DNA of 64,000 nucleotides from Gammaproteobacteria bacterium (GCA_012728415.1 JAAYFD010000025.1:1-64000); one strand, 5' to 3'; positions 22,660 to 33,393 are shown, counted from the first letter of the stretch. The notes: a model not told the origin generated them from the sequence alone. Numbers and translations are program-made.

Positions 22660-23484
22660 TTACTGGCCCACTTTAAGCTGGCCACCACGACCCAGCCCAC
22701 CACGGACTTCCTGGGCTTGGTAGTTTTTCAATGAAATGACCATGTTGTTATAGGCATCCATGAAGGCGGCAACCGTTGCTTTGCCTTCTGGTGTACGGGA
22801 ATAGCCGCCGAGTCCACCTGCCGCTCTTCCGCCTAATGCACCCAATGCAGCGCCATAGTTGGTTGCAGTTGCGTTGCCTTCAGAAATAGACAGCTGAACT
22901 CCAGAACGGATATCGAACAAAGTCATGGTGACTACCGACTGCTTGCTTTCCAGGGCACCTGCGAGTACGCCAGCTGCTCCTTTCAACAAGCCACCCACTC
23001 CAGCTGCTAGCCCACCGGTAGACTCATTGCCGATAATAATGGATGGTTCCAAAAAGTAATCCGCAGCTACCCGCTGGCCTGCATGTTGGTTTGAGCCAGC
23101 GCGAAATTCGCCAGAGTTGCGTTGGCGTTCGGTAATCGAGCTGATGCGGCTATCGGTGCGGGTATTACCAATTGAGGTGATCACAAAACAGTTGGACTGT
23201 TGAACGGCCAGTCGGATCAGTGGTTCAATCGAGGTCACCTGGGTCGTTTGGCCAAAGCTGGCAAACCACTCTTTGCCTCGGCCATCATCTACGGCAAGGG
23301 TTCCCAGCGGGGCGTCACACCGTTCCAAAGATTCGTTGGCATTCATGCTGGTTGCGCCACCTGCGGCTCCACGTGCAGCAGTTGCGTTATTTCCGGTGCT
23401 GATCATACCGCCGCCGGGTGTAACACAACCTGACAAAGCCAAACTGGAGACCAGGGTGATTATTGGTAAAGTTTTTTTCAACAT
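22660..23484 (-). CDS. CsgG-family outer-membrane lipoprotein (curli-secretion-like)
   Basis: 274 residues. A lipoprotein signal (MLKKTLPIITLVSSLALSGC) has lipobox L-S-G-C. The body matches the CsgG/HfaB type: FVITSIGNTRTDSRISSITE, then ADYFLEPSIIIGNE, then the membrane-spanning-like glycine/alanine-rich GLAAGVGGLLKGAAGVLAGA segment. CsgG proteins form a nonameric secretion pore for curli subunits. No csgA/B/E/F or other curli gene is nearby, so the substrate is unknown. The C-terminus is unusually glycine-rich (GGLGRGGQLKVG). Confidence 0.8.
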   Translation of the reverse strand: MLKKTLPIITLVSSLALSGCVTPGGGMISTGNNATAARGAAGGATSMNANESLERCDAPLGTLAVDDGRGKEWFASFGQTTQVTSIEPLIRLAVQQSNCFVITSIGNTRTDSRISSITERQRNSGEFRAGSNQHAGQRVAADYFLEPSIIIGNESTGGLAAGVGGLLKGAAGVLAGALESKQSVVTMTLFDIRSGVQLSISEGNATATNYGAALGALGGRAAGGLGGYSRTPEGKATVAAFMDAYNNMVISLKNYQAQEVRGGLGRGGQLKVGQ

Positions 23485-23607
23485 AGAACCATCTCGCTAT
23501 CATGTGCAGGGTAAAACAAAATAGTTATTATTCTTTTTGATCACGAACAAAAAGTTGATCAAAACAAGAAGTATTTTATAGTGCCGAATTTTAGTGTCTG
23601 CATCTTT

Positions 23608-24216
23608 TTAGTACAGTTGCCATCTTTGCTGCTTCCAGTGCCAATAATAAGGAATTGTGTGGTAATTCCACTCTTGAAATTCACGTCTGTCTTTGCGTTT
23701 TTGATAGTTGTCGCGCTCTGCTTGCCGTCCGCTTTTGGCTTCTGAAAGCAAGCTGGCCGCCTCCTTGTTGCCCTGAGCAGCAGAACGTGTCAGCCAGGTT
23801 TGAGCTTCAACAAAGTCGGGTCCCATCTCCTCATAACCGCTCAAGTACATCTTTCCCAGTAGCAGCTGGGCTGAAGCATCCCCTTGGTCCCCCGCCTTGC
23901 GCAGCCACTGGATTCCCTGGTAGCTGTTCCGTGAAACGCCATCCCCTTTAAGCAAACGCAAGCCAAGATCATGGGCAGCCGTTGGGTGACTCCCCTCTTC
24001 AGCCAGCCGAACCAGCTCATGCAGCCTTAAATCCGCAGCTTCATCCGCCGGGTCAGGTTCAAAAGTTTTTACCTGGGCAGACTGCTCAACACATACGTTA
24101 TTTTGGCAAACACGGACAGTTTTCTTGCGTTGTAGCTGAGATTCTGCAGTCTGGTTGGCACACCCAGTGCCAGCAAGTGCTGCAGCCAAAAGAAATATTG
24201 AGGTAAACTTTTGCAT
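23608..24216 (-). CDS. Sel1-repeat (SLR) lipoprotein
   Basis: 202 residues. A lipoprotein signal ends at TGC (MQKFTSIFLLAAALAGTGC). Residues about 75-160 hold two to three Sel1-like repeats with the pattern A-x-x-x-L-G-x-x-x-x-x-G-x-G-V, for example AAHDLGLRLLKGDGVSRNSY and AQLLLGKMYLSGYEEMG. The C-terminal tail is basic and aromatic (NYHTIPYYWHWKQQRW). SLR proteins mediate protein contacts; no specific role can be assigned. It lies 123 bp upstream of the CsgG-like gene on the same strand. Confidence 0.75.
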   Translation of the reverse strand: MQKFTSIFLLAAALAGTGCANQTAESQLQRKKTVRVCQNNVCVEQSAQVKTFEPDPADEAADLRLHELVRLAEEGSHPTAAHDLGLRLLKGDGVSRNSYQGIQWLRKAGDQGDASAQLLLGKMYLSGYEEMGPDFVEAQTWLTRSAAQGNKEAASLLSEAKSGRQAERDNYQKRKDRREFQEWNYHTIPYYWHWKQQRWQLY

Positions 24217-24461
24217 ATGGGGTCAATCCTTGGAATGTGTATGTACGCGGCCATGCAGCGAAGCAAATTGCCGGCCCAGGCAATATGGAAACTGTTTGGC
24301 TATGCCTTTCGATGCCTGTGGGGCCCTATGTTTGATCGTAATGACTGGCAAATAGCAGTATGAAAGGAAGGCGCTTGCGCAACTCGTAAGCTAACATACA
24401 TTTATACTGGCAGCCCCACTGTTACGGCTCGCATAGTATAAACATAAGATAATTGTAGTGG

Positions 24462-25624
<1,163 letters not shown>

Positions 25625-25688
25625 CGAACACCTCTCAGTGGCGAGCATTATCGCCTAAATGGGTGTCCGGTTTCATTAGACCACTACA

Positions 25689-26369
25689 AATCCCAAGGAC
25701 ACTGGATTGTTTCCGCCTGCTCCGAAAGTATAGTGGAGAAAATAAAGCATAAAGTGGAAATGCGCGCGAGCACCCCGAAATGTGCCATCTGCAGATATTA
25801 ATCTGCGCTGGTACCGTTTATTGCTGAAACCGGTAATAGGCTGGATGGGTTGCTGTGTTAAGGAGAGCAGGAGTAGAGCGCCCCGTGCAGACCTGTGAAT
25901 TCCCTGATCTGGTGCAGAGTGTCCGGTAAACCGCTGATATGGAGGTTCGGGTTTGCTTTGGTGCTGGATTGTTTCTGGCGCTTGTTCTTACTGCATCCGG
26001 TGCTGGTGCAAAGTCGGGTGCTGTTGGCAGAGCAGAACTACTCAAAAAGGACTACAAACTCAAGTTTCATCATGTATTGATGATCATTATAGGTTCAAAC
26101 TCAACGGAGTTTGCGCTGTAATACAGCGATGGTGGAGCTTTCCTTTGGTTGTTCAAGTCGTTGTGTTACAAAGGATAAAAGATCAGTTGTTTTTGTTTGT
26201 AATCAAGTGTTCGGATTAAACAGCCTTCTAGCCATGAGGTGGTTGAGAAGGGGCTGGGCAAATTGAATATTCATGCCCGGCATGACGGCAATCCATTGCC
26301 TCCTCATGGGTGTTGAGCTTGCGGGCATGTTTGTTCAGCGTTGCTTAAGTTGATTTTTGGAAATTACTG
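25689..26369. other. 681-bp intergenic stretch, no supported gene
   Basis: Only short frames occur. One plus-strand frame (25939-26121) begins with a signal-like segment (MEVRVCFGAGLFLALVLTAS) but has no Shine-Dalgarno and no recognisable body. Inverted copies of CCATGAGG/CCTCATGG lie near 26232 and 26306. The end (26330-26349) resembles 22389-22410. The insertion sequence may have landed next to an already decayed segment. Confidence 0.45.
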
Positions 26370-27434
26370 TTATTGATGATATTTGGCTGAGAGTTCGTGT
26401 ACGGCTTCGATAAAGGCACCGGCGTTTTCTGGTTTAACCTCTGGCGTGATGCCGTGGCCCAGATTGAATACATGGCCGGTACCATGGCCGTAGCTGGCCA
26501 AAATGCGCTCGACTTCCTTGCGGATGGCTGACGGGCTGGCGTAGAGCGCGGAGGGGTCCATGTTACCCTGCAGGGCCACCTTGTCGCCAACGCGGGCGCG
26601 GGCGCTGCCGATGTCACAAGTCCAGTCCAAGCCCAGCGCTTCAACGCCGGTTTCGGCCATGGACTCAAGCCACAAACCGCCGCCCTTGGTGAACAGAATG
26701 ACAGGAACTTGGCGGCCATCATTTTCACGGATCAGACCGTCAACGATTTTTTTCATGTAGGCCAGGGAGAATTCCTGGTAAGCCGCCGAGGACAGGCTGC
26801 CACCCCAGCTGTCAAAAATCTGTACTGCCTGGGCACCAGACAGAATCTGCTGGTTCAGGTAGCTGGTGACCGACTGCGCCAGCTTGTCGAGCAGGCGGTG
26901 CATGGCTTCCGGCTGGTCGTACATAAAGGCTTTGCTCTTGCGGAAGTCCTTGGACGAGCCGCCTTCAACCATATAGGTGGCCAGAGTCCAGGGACTGCCG
27001 GCAAAGCCGATTAGCGGTACACGACCGTTAAGTTCGCGGCGGATGGTCGCAACTGCGTCCATGACATAGCCAAGGTCCTGGACCGGATCGGGAATCGGCA
27101 AGGCATCAATGGCCTCGGGCGTGTCTACGATTTTTTTGAAACGCGGGCCTTCGCCGGTTTCAAAATACAGGCCCAGCCCCATGGCGTCGGGAATGGTGAG
27201 GATGTCTGAAAACAGGATCGCGGCATCCAGCGGATAGCGTTCGAGCGGCTGCAGGGTGACTTCGCAAGCCAGTTCTTTGTTCATGCACAGGTCCATGAAG
27301 CCACCAGCCTTGGCGCGGGTGGCGCGGTACTCGGGCAGGTAGCGCCCGGCCTGGCGCATCATCCAGATGGGTGTGACATCAACCGGCTGCTTGAGCAGGG
27401 CGCGAAGAAAACGATCGTTTTTCAGTTCAGTCAT
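26370..27434 (-). CDS. hemE: uroporphyrinogen decarboxylase
   Basis: 354 residues from the Met of [20 protein letters not shown]; a Met five codons earlier is less likely. Signature 1 ([16 protein letters not shown]) and signature 2 ([20 protein letters not shown]) are present. The enzyme decarboxylates uroporphyrinogen III to coproporphyrinogen III in the cytoplasm for haem synthesis. It is a stand-alone gene here. Confidence 0.97.
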   Translation of the reverse strand: MTELKNDRFLRALLKQPVDVTPIWMMRQAGRYLPEYRATRAKAGGFMDLCMNKELACEVTLQPLERYPLDAAILFSDILTIPDAMGLGLYFETGEGPRFKKIVDTPEAIDALPIPDPVQDLGYVMDAVATIRRELNGRVPLIGFAGSPWTLATYMVEGGSSKDFRKSKAFMYDQPEAMHRLLDKLAQSVTSYLNQQILSGAQAVQIFDSWGGSLSSAAYQEFSLAYMKKIVDGLIRENDGRQVPVILFTKGGGLWLESMAETGVEALGLDWTCDIGSARARVGDKVALQGNMDPSALYASPSAIRKEVERILASYGHGTGHVFNLGHGITPEVKPENAGAFIEAVHELSAKYHQ

Positions 27435-27585
27435 AGAGGCATCCATCATCCGTTAACAGGGTGGGCCGGGCGGTGCTGTCAGGCACGGACGGCAAGCAAA
27501 GGCCGGAACGGGACAGGCGCAATCCGGCTGTTATTGGGCCGGCATTATAGACGATACTGATGTTTTTTGCTTTGGACTGTTATTT

Positions 27586-27712
27586 GTGCGAATAAACCCG
27601 CACCTGTGGAGAGGCTGGAGCGCCGGTCTGCAAGTTCGAATCCATTTAGGCAATGCCCGGTGTAACCGGGCATATGGCAGGTATTTATGCGAATAAATTC
27701 GCATTTACAGGG
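27586..27712. repeat. cluster of REP-like hairpins
   Basis: Three stems lie between hemE and the acyl-CoA dehydrogenase: GTGCG/CGCAC (27586-27603), ATGCCCGG/CCGGGCAT (27653-27673) and ATGCGAAT/ATTCGCAT (27687-27704) followed by TTACAGGG. The outer two resemble Pseudomonas REP units of the form GCGAATAAATTCGC followed by TACAGG. A GTTCGAATCC motif at about 27634 looks like a tRNA T-loop but has no stem. Confidence 0.55.
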
Positions 27713-27723
27713 TGTAGCAGGTA

Positions 27724-29499
27724 TCAGAACAGTTTCTCGTCCAGCAGGTAGAGAGGGGCGCTGCCGGCACGAACGCTAGCAGTGAGGGAGTGGATACGTG
27801 GTAGCAGACGCGCAAAGTAGAAGCGTGCGGTGCCCATCTTGCTGGCGTAAAAATCCTCTTCGCCTTCCCTGCCCTGTGCGGCTTTGGCCATCAGCGCCCA
27901 CATGTAAGCATAGGCGGTGTAGCCGAACACGTGCAGGTATTCCACCGAGGCGGCACCGATCTCGTTGGGATTGGCCTTGCCCTGCTCTACCAGCCACTGG
28001 CTGAGCGCATCGAGGTTTTCCATGGCTTGTTGCAGCGGCGCGGTAAATTCTTGTAGCTCCTGGTTGGCCACAATGAACGCATGTACTTCCTGGCTGAAGT
28101 GACGGTAGAAAGCTCCGCCGTTGGCTACCAGTTTGCGTCCGGCCAAATCCAGCGACTGGATGCCATTGGTGCCTTCATAAATCTGGGTAATGCGGCAGTC
28201 GCGCACCAGTTGCTCCTGGCCCCATTCACGAATGTAACCGTGACCGCCAAATACCATCTGGCCATGCAGCGTGGTTTCCAGCCCCATATCGGTCATGAAA
28301 GCCTTGGCTACCGGTGTCAGCAGTGCGACCAGCTCGCTGGCCTGTTGCCGGGTTGCTTCGTCATCGCTGTACTTGGCCAGGTCCAGCTGTTTGGCGACAT
28401 AGGTGGAAAACGCCCGCCCGCCTTCATTCAACGCCTTCATGGTCAGCAGCATGCGGCGCACATCGGGATGGACGATGATCGGATCGGCGGCTTTTTCGGG
28501 CTGCTGGGCACCGGTTGGCGCACGACTTTGCAGGCGCTCACGGGCATATTCGATGGCGCTCTGGTAGGAGCGCTCGCCCAGTCCCAGCCCCTGGATGCCG
28601 ACCCCCAGACGCTCGTAATTCATCATGGTAAACATTGCTGCCAGCCCCTTGTTGGGCTCGTCCACGATGTAGCCGGTGGCGCTGTCGAAGTTCATCACGC
28701 AGGTGGGCGAGGCCTTGATGCCCATCTTGTGCTCCAGCGAACCGCAGGAAACGCCATTGCGCTCGCCGAGACTGCCGTCTTCATTGACCAGAAACTTGGG
28801 TACCAGAAACAGTGAAATGCCACGGGCACCGGCAGGCGCATCGGGCAGTTTGGCCAGTACCAGGTGGATGATGTTTTCGGTCAGGTCGTGTTCGCCGCCG
28901 GTAATGAAAATCTTGGTGCCGGTGATTTTGAAGCTGCCGTCACTTTGGGGCTCAGCCTTGGTGCGGATGATGCCAAGGTCAGTACCTGCATGCGGCTCGG
29001 TCAGGCACATGGAACCGGCCCATTGACCACTGTACATATTGGGCAGGTATTTTTGCTTCAGCGCGTCACTGGCGTGGGCATACAAAGACAGGCAGGCACC
29101 GGCGGTCAGCATCGGGAACAGGCCAAAGGAGATGTTGGCGGCGTGGACCATTTCTTCCAGCTGGGCGGTGAGCATCTTGGGCATGCCCATGCCGTCGTAT
29201 TCCGGCTCGCCGCCAACCCCGACCCAGCCGCCTTCGGCATAGGTCTGCCAGGCTTCGCGGAAACCGTCAGCGGTGGTGACTTCGCCATTGTTCCACTGTG
29301 CGCCCTGCTCGTCGGCATTGCGGTTCAGGGGCGCAATAACGTCGGCGTTGACCTTGGCGGCCTCTTCCAGAATGGCACTGGCAGTTTCGACGTCAACTGC
29401 TTCCGCCAGCTGCGGCAGGCTGGCCCACAGCTGCGGTGCCTGGAAGACTTCATTGAGGACAAAGTTCATGTCGCGTAGCGGGGCTTGGTAGTCGGCCAT
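27724..29499 (-). CDS. acyl-CoA dehydrogenase (FadE/DmdC type), copy 1
   Basis: 591 residues starting MADYQAPLRDMNFVLNEVFQ. Acyl-CoA dehydrogenase domains are in order: N-terminal helices, middle FAD domain (MCLTEPHAGTDLGIIRTKAE, KIFITGGEHD), and C-terminal domain (MVFGGHGYIREWGQEQLVRD then IYEGTNGIQSLDL). A further 120-residue C-terminal extension is typical of the long Pseudomonas and DmdC-like enzymes. It oxidises fatty acyl-CoA, passing electrons to ETF. It is a paralogue of the next gene on the same strand, as in the tandem pair of Pseudomonas. Chain-length preference cannot be read from sequence. Confidence 0.9.
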   Translation of the reverse strand: MADYQAPLRDMNFVLNEVFQAPQLWASLPQLAEAVDVETASAILEEAAKVNADVIAPLNRNADEQGAQWNNGEVTTADGFREAWQTYAEGGWVGVGGEPEYDGMGMPKMLTAQLEEMVHAANISFGLFPMLTAGACLSLYAHASDALKQKYLPNMYSGQWAGSMCLTEPHAGTDLGIIRTKAEPQSDGSFKITGTKIFITGGEHDLTENIIHLVLAKLPDAPAGARGISLFLVPKFLVNEDGSLGERNGVSCGSLEHKMGIKASPTCVMNFDSATGYIVDEPNKGLAAMFTMMNYERLGVGIQGLGLGERSYQSAIEYARERLQSRAPTGAQQPEKAADPIIVHPDVRRMLLTMKALNEGGRAFSTYVAKQLDLAKYSDDEATRQQASELVALLTPVAKAFMTDMGLETTLHGQMVFGGHGYIREWGQEQLVRDCRITQIYEGTNGIQSLDLAGRKLVANGGAFYRHFSQEVHAFIVANQELQEFTAPLQQAMENLDALSQWLVEQGKANPNEIGAASVEYLHVFGYTAYAYMWALMAKAAQGREGEEDFYASKMGTARFYFARLLPRIHSLTASVRAGSAPLYLLDEKLF

Positions 29500-29777
29500 T
29501 GGTGGCTCCTTTTTGTTCTAGCTAGATATTCGGATATTCTGTGGCGAGCTTCTGAAGGTTTTGTGGGGAATTTAGATGACCAGTACAACTGACAGTAAAA
29601 AACGAAATGCATCTCCAGCGCTTAGTAGGCCGTGTATAAAATGTTCATCTAATTATTCAGCCGCTAAGCAATGGCAAATCAAAAATACCCCCGCAATCGC
29701 TGCGTATAACGAGATAATTGTGCAGCATGGTGTTTTTTCAGACTCGTTAAGAAATTTCTAATCATTTTTTGTGGCAA

Positions 29778-29878
29778 CAGGCGGATGATGATTACGTAAA
29801 GACGCCGCAAGTACGTCCCTGTAGGCTCCGCAACGCCATTCCTGGCGTTGCAGGCTTTACTCCACCATCATCCGCCTG
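29778..29878 (+). repeat. nested palindromic element, copy A
   Basis: About 101 bp. The outer arms are CAGGCGGATGATG and its complement, then GTAAAG paired with CTTTAC. Inside lie a 29-nt unpaired core (29801-29829, containing CGCAAGTACGTCCCTGTAGG) and an inner hairpin GCAACGCCA-TTCC-TGGCGTTGC (29830-29851). It shares the core with copy B, but the arms and inner stem differ. Confidence 0.75.
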
Positions 29879-30015
29879 CCCGAAACATTTGTGTTGCCTG
29901 TGAGTTTTCTACAATCAGTCAGTGTTAACACTCAGAGCAGTCTGGGGTTTGGCTTTTCTCTTCTCTTCCCCCACCTTACACGGGCGAATCTGGCGGATTG
30001 CACGGTGTTGGGGGA

Positions 30016-30114
30016 GGTTGGTACAAAGTGGAGCAAAGCCTCTGTCGCCATGGATGGTGACAGGGAGCCTACAGGGATGTACTTGCGGCGTCTTTGCGTA
30101 GCTTTGTACCAACC
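30016..30114 (-). repeat. nested palindromic element, copy B
   Basis: About 99 bp in the opposite orientation to copy A. The outer arms are GGTTGGTACAAAG and its complement, with GCAAAG paired to CTTTGC. The core (30064-30092, read on the minus strand) matches copy A at 28 of 29 positions. The inner hairpin is CTGTCGCCAT/ATGGTGACAG. Both stems differ in sequence from copy A yet remain base-paired. Confidence 0.75.
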
Positions 30115-30142
30115 GCCAGTTTCAAAACCGGCCACTTCTGCA

Positions 30143-31948
30143 TCAATAGCCCAGTGTAAAATCCTCTTCCGCCATGTCCATCAGGTTGTCCGCGCCGGAC
30201 AGCATGGCTGCCACATGCGCACGGGTGCGTGGCAGGATGCGGGCAAAGTAGAAGCGGGCGGTCTGCAACTTGGCCTTGTAGAAAGCCTCTTCGCCGGTAC
30301 CGGCAGCCAGTTTTTCGGTAGCGACCCGTGCCATGTCGGCCCAGAAGTAGGCCAGGCAGGCGTAGCCGGAGTACATGCAGTAATCCACGGCAGCGGCACC
30401 TACTTCTTCACGATCCTTCATGGCGGCCATGCCGATCTTCATGGTCAGCTCGCCCCATTCCTTGTTGATCTCGGCCAGCGGTGCGACAAATTCCTTGATG
30501 GCTTCGTTCTCTTCGTTGGCCTTGCAGAACTTGTGTACCACCTTGGTGAAGGCTTTCAGCGATTCGCCCTGGGTCATCAGTACCTTGCGGCCGAGCAGGT
30601 CCAGCGCCTGAATGCCGGTGGTACCCTCATAGAGCATGGAGATACGGCTGTCGCGCACGTTCTGCTCCATGCCCCACTCGGAAATATAGCCGTGGCCACC
30701 GTAGATCTGCACGCCGTGGTTGGCGGCTTCAAAACCGGTTTCGGTCATAAACGCCTTGGCAATCGGGGTCAGGAACGCCAACAGGGTGTCGGCCTGTACG
30801 CGGGCTTCTTCGTCGGTGCTGCGCTGCACGATATCCACCTGCTTGGCGGCGTAATACAGCAGCGCACGGTTGCCTTCGGAGAATGCTTTGGTGGTCAGCA
30901 GCATACGGCGCACATCAGGGTGCACGATAATAGGATCAGCAGCCTTGTCGGGTGCTTTCGGGCCGGTCAGGGAACGCATTTGCAGGCGCTCGCGGGCATA
31001 GCTGATGCCACCCTGGAAGGCGACTTCGGCATGGGCCAGGCCCTGCAGCGCGGTACCCAGGCGGGCGGTGTTCATAAAGGTGAACATGCAGTTCAGACCC
31101 TTGTTGGGCGGGCCAATCAGAAAGCCGGTGGCGTTGTCGAAGTTCATCACGCAAGTGGAGTTGCCGTGAATGCCCATCTTGTGCTCCAGCGAGCCACAGG
31201 AAACACCGTTGCGCTCGCCGACTTCGCCACTGGCATCGGGCAGGAACTTGGGCACGATAAACAGGGAGATGCCCTTGGTGCCTTCTGGTGCGTCCGGCAG
31301 GCGGGCCAGTACGATATGTACGATGTTTTCTGCCATGTCGTGCTCGCCGGCAGAAATGAAAATCTTGGTGCCGCTCACCTTGTAGCTGCCGTCCGCTTGC
31401 GGCTCGGCCTTGGTGCGCAGCAGGCCCAGGTCGGTACCGCAATGGGGTTCGGTCAGGCACATGGTGCCGGTCCACTGTCCAGATACCAGCTTAGTCAGAT
31501 AAGTGGCTTGTTGCTCTTCGGTACCATGGGCGCTGAGTGTGTTCATCGCGCCATGTGATAAGCCGGGGTACATGCCCCAAGACCAGTTGGCCTGGCCAAC
31601 CATTTCGCTGACTGCCATGCCGAGGGACTCGGGCAGGCCCTGGCCGCCATGGGCTTCATCGTGTGCCAGGCTGGGCCAGCCGCCTTCGACAAACTGTTCG
31701 TAGGCTTCTTTGAAACCGGTCGGGGTGGTCACGCCATCGGGCGACCAGGTACAGCCTTCGGTATCGCCGATACGGTTAAGCGGTGCGATGACGTTTTCGC
31801 AGAACTTGGCGCCCTCTTCCAGAATGGCGTCAATCATGTCCGGGGTTGCCTCTTCGCAACCGGGCAGGCTCTGGTAGTGCTCGGCATAGCCAAGCAGTTC
31901 GTCACGGACAAAACGGATATCGCGCAAGGGGGCTTTATATTCTGGCAT
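30143..31948 (-). CDS. acyl-CoA dehydrogenase (FadE/DmdC type), copy 2
   Basis: 601 residues starting [20 protein letters not shown]. It has the same domain order as copy 1: [37 protein letters not shown], then [20 protein letters not shown] and [17 protein letters not shown]. The two differ enough to be old paralogues. A PsrA-like operator lies about 110 bp upstream. In Pseudomonas, PsrA controls beta-oxidation genes including acyl-CoA dehydrogenases of this pair. This supports a role in fatty-acid degradation. Confidence 0.9.
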   Translation of the reverse strand: MPEYKAPLRDIRFVRDELLGYAEHYQSLPGCEEATPDMIDAILEEGAKFCENVIAPLNRIGDTEGCTWSPDGVTTPTGFKEAYEQFVEGGWPSLAHDEAHGGQGLPESLGMAVSEMVGQANWSWGMYPGLSHGAMNTLSAHGTEEQQATYLTKLVSGQWTGTMCLTEPHCGTDLGLLRTKAEPQADGSYKVSGTKIFISAGEHDMAENIVHIVLARLPDAPEGTKGISLFIVPKFLPDASGEVGERNGVSCGSLEHKMGIHGNSTCVMNFDNATGFLIGPPNKGLNCMFTFMNTARLGTALQGLAHAEVAFQGGISYARERLQMRSLTGPKAPDKAADPIIVHPDVRRMLLTTKAFSEGNRALLYYAAKQVDIVQRSTDEEARVQADTLLAFLTPIAKAFMTETGFEAANHGVQIYGGHGYISEWGMEQNVRDSRISMLYEGTTGIQALDLLGRKVLMTQGESLKAFTKVVHKFCKANEENEAIKEFVAPLAEINKEWGELTMKIGMAAMKDREEVGAAAVDYCMYSGYACLAYFWADMARVATEKLAAGTGEEAFYKAKLQTARFYFARILPRTRAHVAAMLSGADNLMDMAEEDFTLGY

Positions 31949-32056
31949 GGTGCAGACCTCTGGAGATGACTTTTATTATTGGAGCCGTTTTATCCGGCTG
32001 GATACGGGGCTCTTGAATTCATGCAATAGGGAAGGCGGTTTGCCGTGGCAAAACGC

Positions 32057-32072
32057 TCAAACGACCGTTTGA
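32057..32072. promoter_or_regulatory. PsrA-like operator palindrome
   Basis: TCAAACGACCGTTTGA is a perfect 7-2-7 inverted repeat. It fits the Pseudomonas PsrA consensus (G/C)AAAC-N2-4-GTTT(G/C). It lies about 110 bp upstream of the acyl-CoA dehydrogenase start at 31948. PsrA is a TetR-type repressor released by long-chain acyl-CoA. The match and context are seen; binding is inferred. Confidence 0.6.
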
Positions 32073-32177
32073 AAGTTACGGCCCGGCGGGGATGTTGTCA
32101 AGCGTCGTGCAGGGATTTTCTGCTTTTGCGCTCTAGCCAAAGGTGGTAGATGGCGCGCAGATTTGTGGTGCAGACAC

Positions 32178-32205
32178 AAAAAACCCGCACAGGAGTGCGG
32201 GTTTT
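32178..32205 (-). terminator. rho-independent terminator after the YjfB-like gene
   Basis: Stem AAAACCCGCAC/GTGCGGGTTTT (32180-32190 with 32195-32205) and loop AGGA, with an A-run at the left that reads as a U-tract on the minus strand. It lies 22 bp downstream of the YjfB-like stop codon. Confidence 0.85.
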
Positions 32206-32226
32206 GCATGGGCAAGCAGAAACCGG

Positions 32227-32472
32227 TCAGCTCATGGTGTTGATCAGGGTACCGATGTTTTCGCTGGCCGCTTCGACCATCTTGCCGCCGACCATGGCCA
32301 GATGCTGGGCCTGATCCATCTGCACTAGTTGCTGGGTCAGATCGGCGATGTTCAGCATTGGCATATCGCTGACGGTTGCGTTGGCGACTGTTTGCGCCGT
32401 GCTGGCCAGTTGTTGCTGGCTGGCCTTGATGGTTTGCACGCCGGCGCTCATCAGGCTTGAGGAAATTTCCAT
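32227..32472 (-). CDS. YjfB-family putative motility protein
   Basis: 81 residues starting MEISSSLMSAGVQTIKASQQ. The sequence is helical and rich in Gln, Ala and Met, with a hydrophilic N-terminus and no signal peptide. It resembles the small YjfB family, which is annotated as putative motility protein and whose function is unknown. A monocistronic unit is suggested by the terminator 22 bp downstream. Identification is from sequence style and length, so it is moderate. Confidence 0.6.
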   Translation of the reverse strand: MEISSSLMSAGVQTIKASQQQLASTAQTVANATVSDMPMLNIADLTQQLVQMDQAQHLAMVGGKMVEAASENIGTLINTMS

Positions 32473-32646
32473 GGCAAACCTCCGTTGGTTGTCATGTGAT
32501 ATTTGTTGGCTATTATAGAATTTTTATGGGCCTGCCGCCAGCTGACAGGTGATGACTGAGGATGGTGCAGCTGTTTGTGGTCAATTTGCCGACTTGCAGT
32601 GTAAGCTGCCTTCGCGCTCAAAGCAGCCTTGTTCCGGAAGATCCTT

Positions 32647-33393
32647 ATGACTGACACCAGAAAAATTACCGTACTGATTGACTCTGACAACACACCGCAT
32701 GCCATGCTGTCCCTGATTATGGATGAGCTTTCCACATACGGACAAATTATTGTTAAGCGTGCTTATGGCGACTTTTCATCTGATTATTTGAAAAACTGGA
32801 AACAGCCACTGAATGAGCTGGCCATCCAGCCCCGCCAGCAATTTGCTTATACCACAGGCAAAAATGCAACCGATTCCCTGATGATTATTGACGCAATGGA
32901 CTTACTATACTCCGAGCGTTTTGATGTATTTGCTTTAGTGTCCAGTGACAGCGACTTAACCAGCCTGGCAACCCGATTGCGGGAGTCAGAAATCCAGGTG
33001 ATTGGCGTTGGCAAAATGACCACTCCCAGAGCTTTCAAGAATTCCTGTAACGATTTCATTGCTATTGAAAACCTTGAAAAGCAAAGAGACCAAGGTGATG
33101 GGACCTCGCAAAACGGTGACAGCAAAGTACCCGCCAATACCGAATTGTGGCGACTCATGCACCAAGCTTGGCAAAACTATCGGGATGACTCGGGATGGGC
33201 CCGGCTAGGTGAAGTAGGAACTTATCTTAAACGACTAAAACCGGATTTCGATCCCAGAAATTACGGTTTACAAAAACTTTCAGATTTTTTTGATACCTGT
33301 CCCGGCAGGTATAACGTTCGTCATGCAAAGACCCCTCGCATGGAATTTCAGCTAATCACCAAAGCGCAAACCAGTCAGGAAACCGGAGCTTGA
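32647..33393 (+). CDS. NYN-domain (PIN-like) protein with C-terminal OST-HTH/LOTUS domain
   Basis: 248 residues from the ATG of MTDTRKITVLIDSDNTPHAM; a TTG six codons upstream is less likely. The N-terminal 150 residues are a NYN/DUF88 PIN-like fold with acidic residues D13 and D15 (LIDSDN), D82 of the TDSLMIIDAMDLL helix and the VSSDSDLTSLATRLRE strand-helix. This fold is associated with RNA cleavage. The C-terminal part (LWRLMHQAWQNYRDDSGWARLGEVGTYLKRL region) resembles an OST-HTH/LOTUS RNA-binding domain. Its 3' end overlaps the convergent trpI gene by 19 nt. The cellular role is unknown. Confidence 0.75.
   Translation: MTDTRKITVLIDSDNTPHAMLSLIMDELSTYGQIIVKRAYGDFSSDYLKNWKQPLNELAIQPRQQFAYTTGKNATDSLMIIDAMDLLYSERFDVFALVSSDSDLTSLATRLRESEIQVIGVGKMTTPRAFKNSCNDFIAIENLEKQRDQGDGTSQNGDSKVPANTELWRLMHQAWQNYRDDSGWARLGEVGTYLKRLKPDFDPRNYGLQKLSDFFDTCPGRYNVRHAKTPRMEFQLITKAQTSQETGA

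Larger units (their letters stand above)
29500..30142. other. 643-bp intergenic region between the two acyl-CoA dehydrogenases
   Basis: No gene is supported. The stretch holds two nested palindromic elements (29778-29878 and 30016-30114) in opposite orientation. The remainder is AT-rich on the copy 1 side (29560-29770) without a convincing gene. Confidence 0.6.

Noticed and set aside
25939..26121. 60-residue plus-strand frame with a signal-like N-terminus
   Set aside because: No Shine-Dalgarno, short, and the part after the hydrophobic segment resembles nothing; likely chance.
27610..27660. Possible tRNA because of GTTCGAATCC
   Set aside because: No T-stem, acceptor stem or anticodon arm can be drawn around the motif; it sits among REP-like hairpins.
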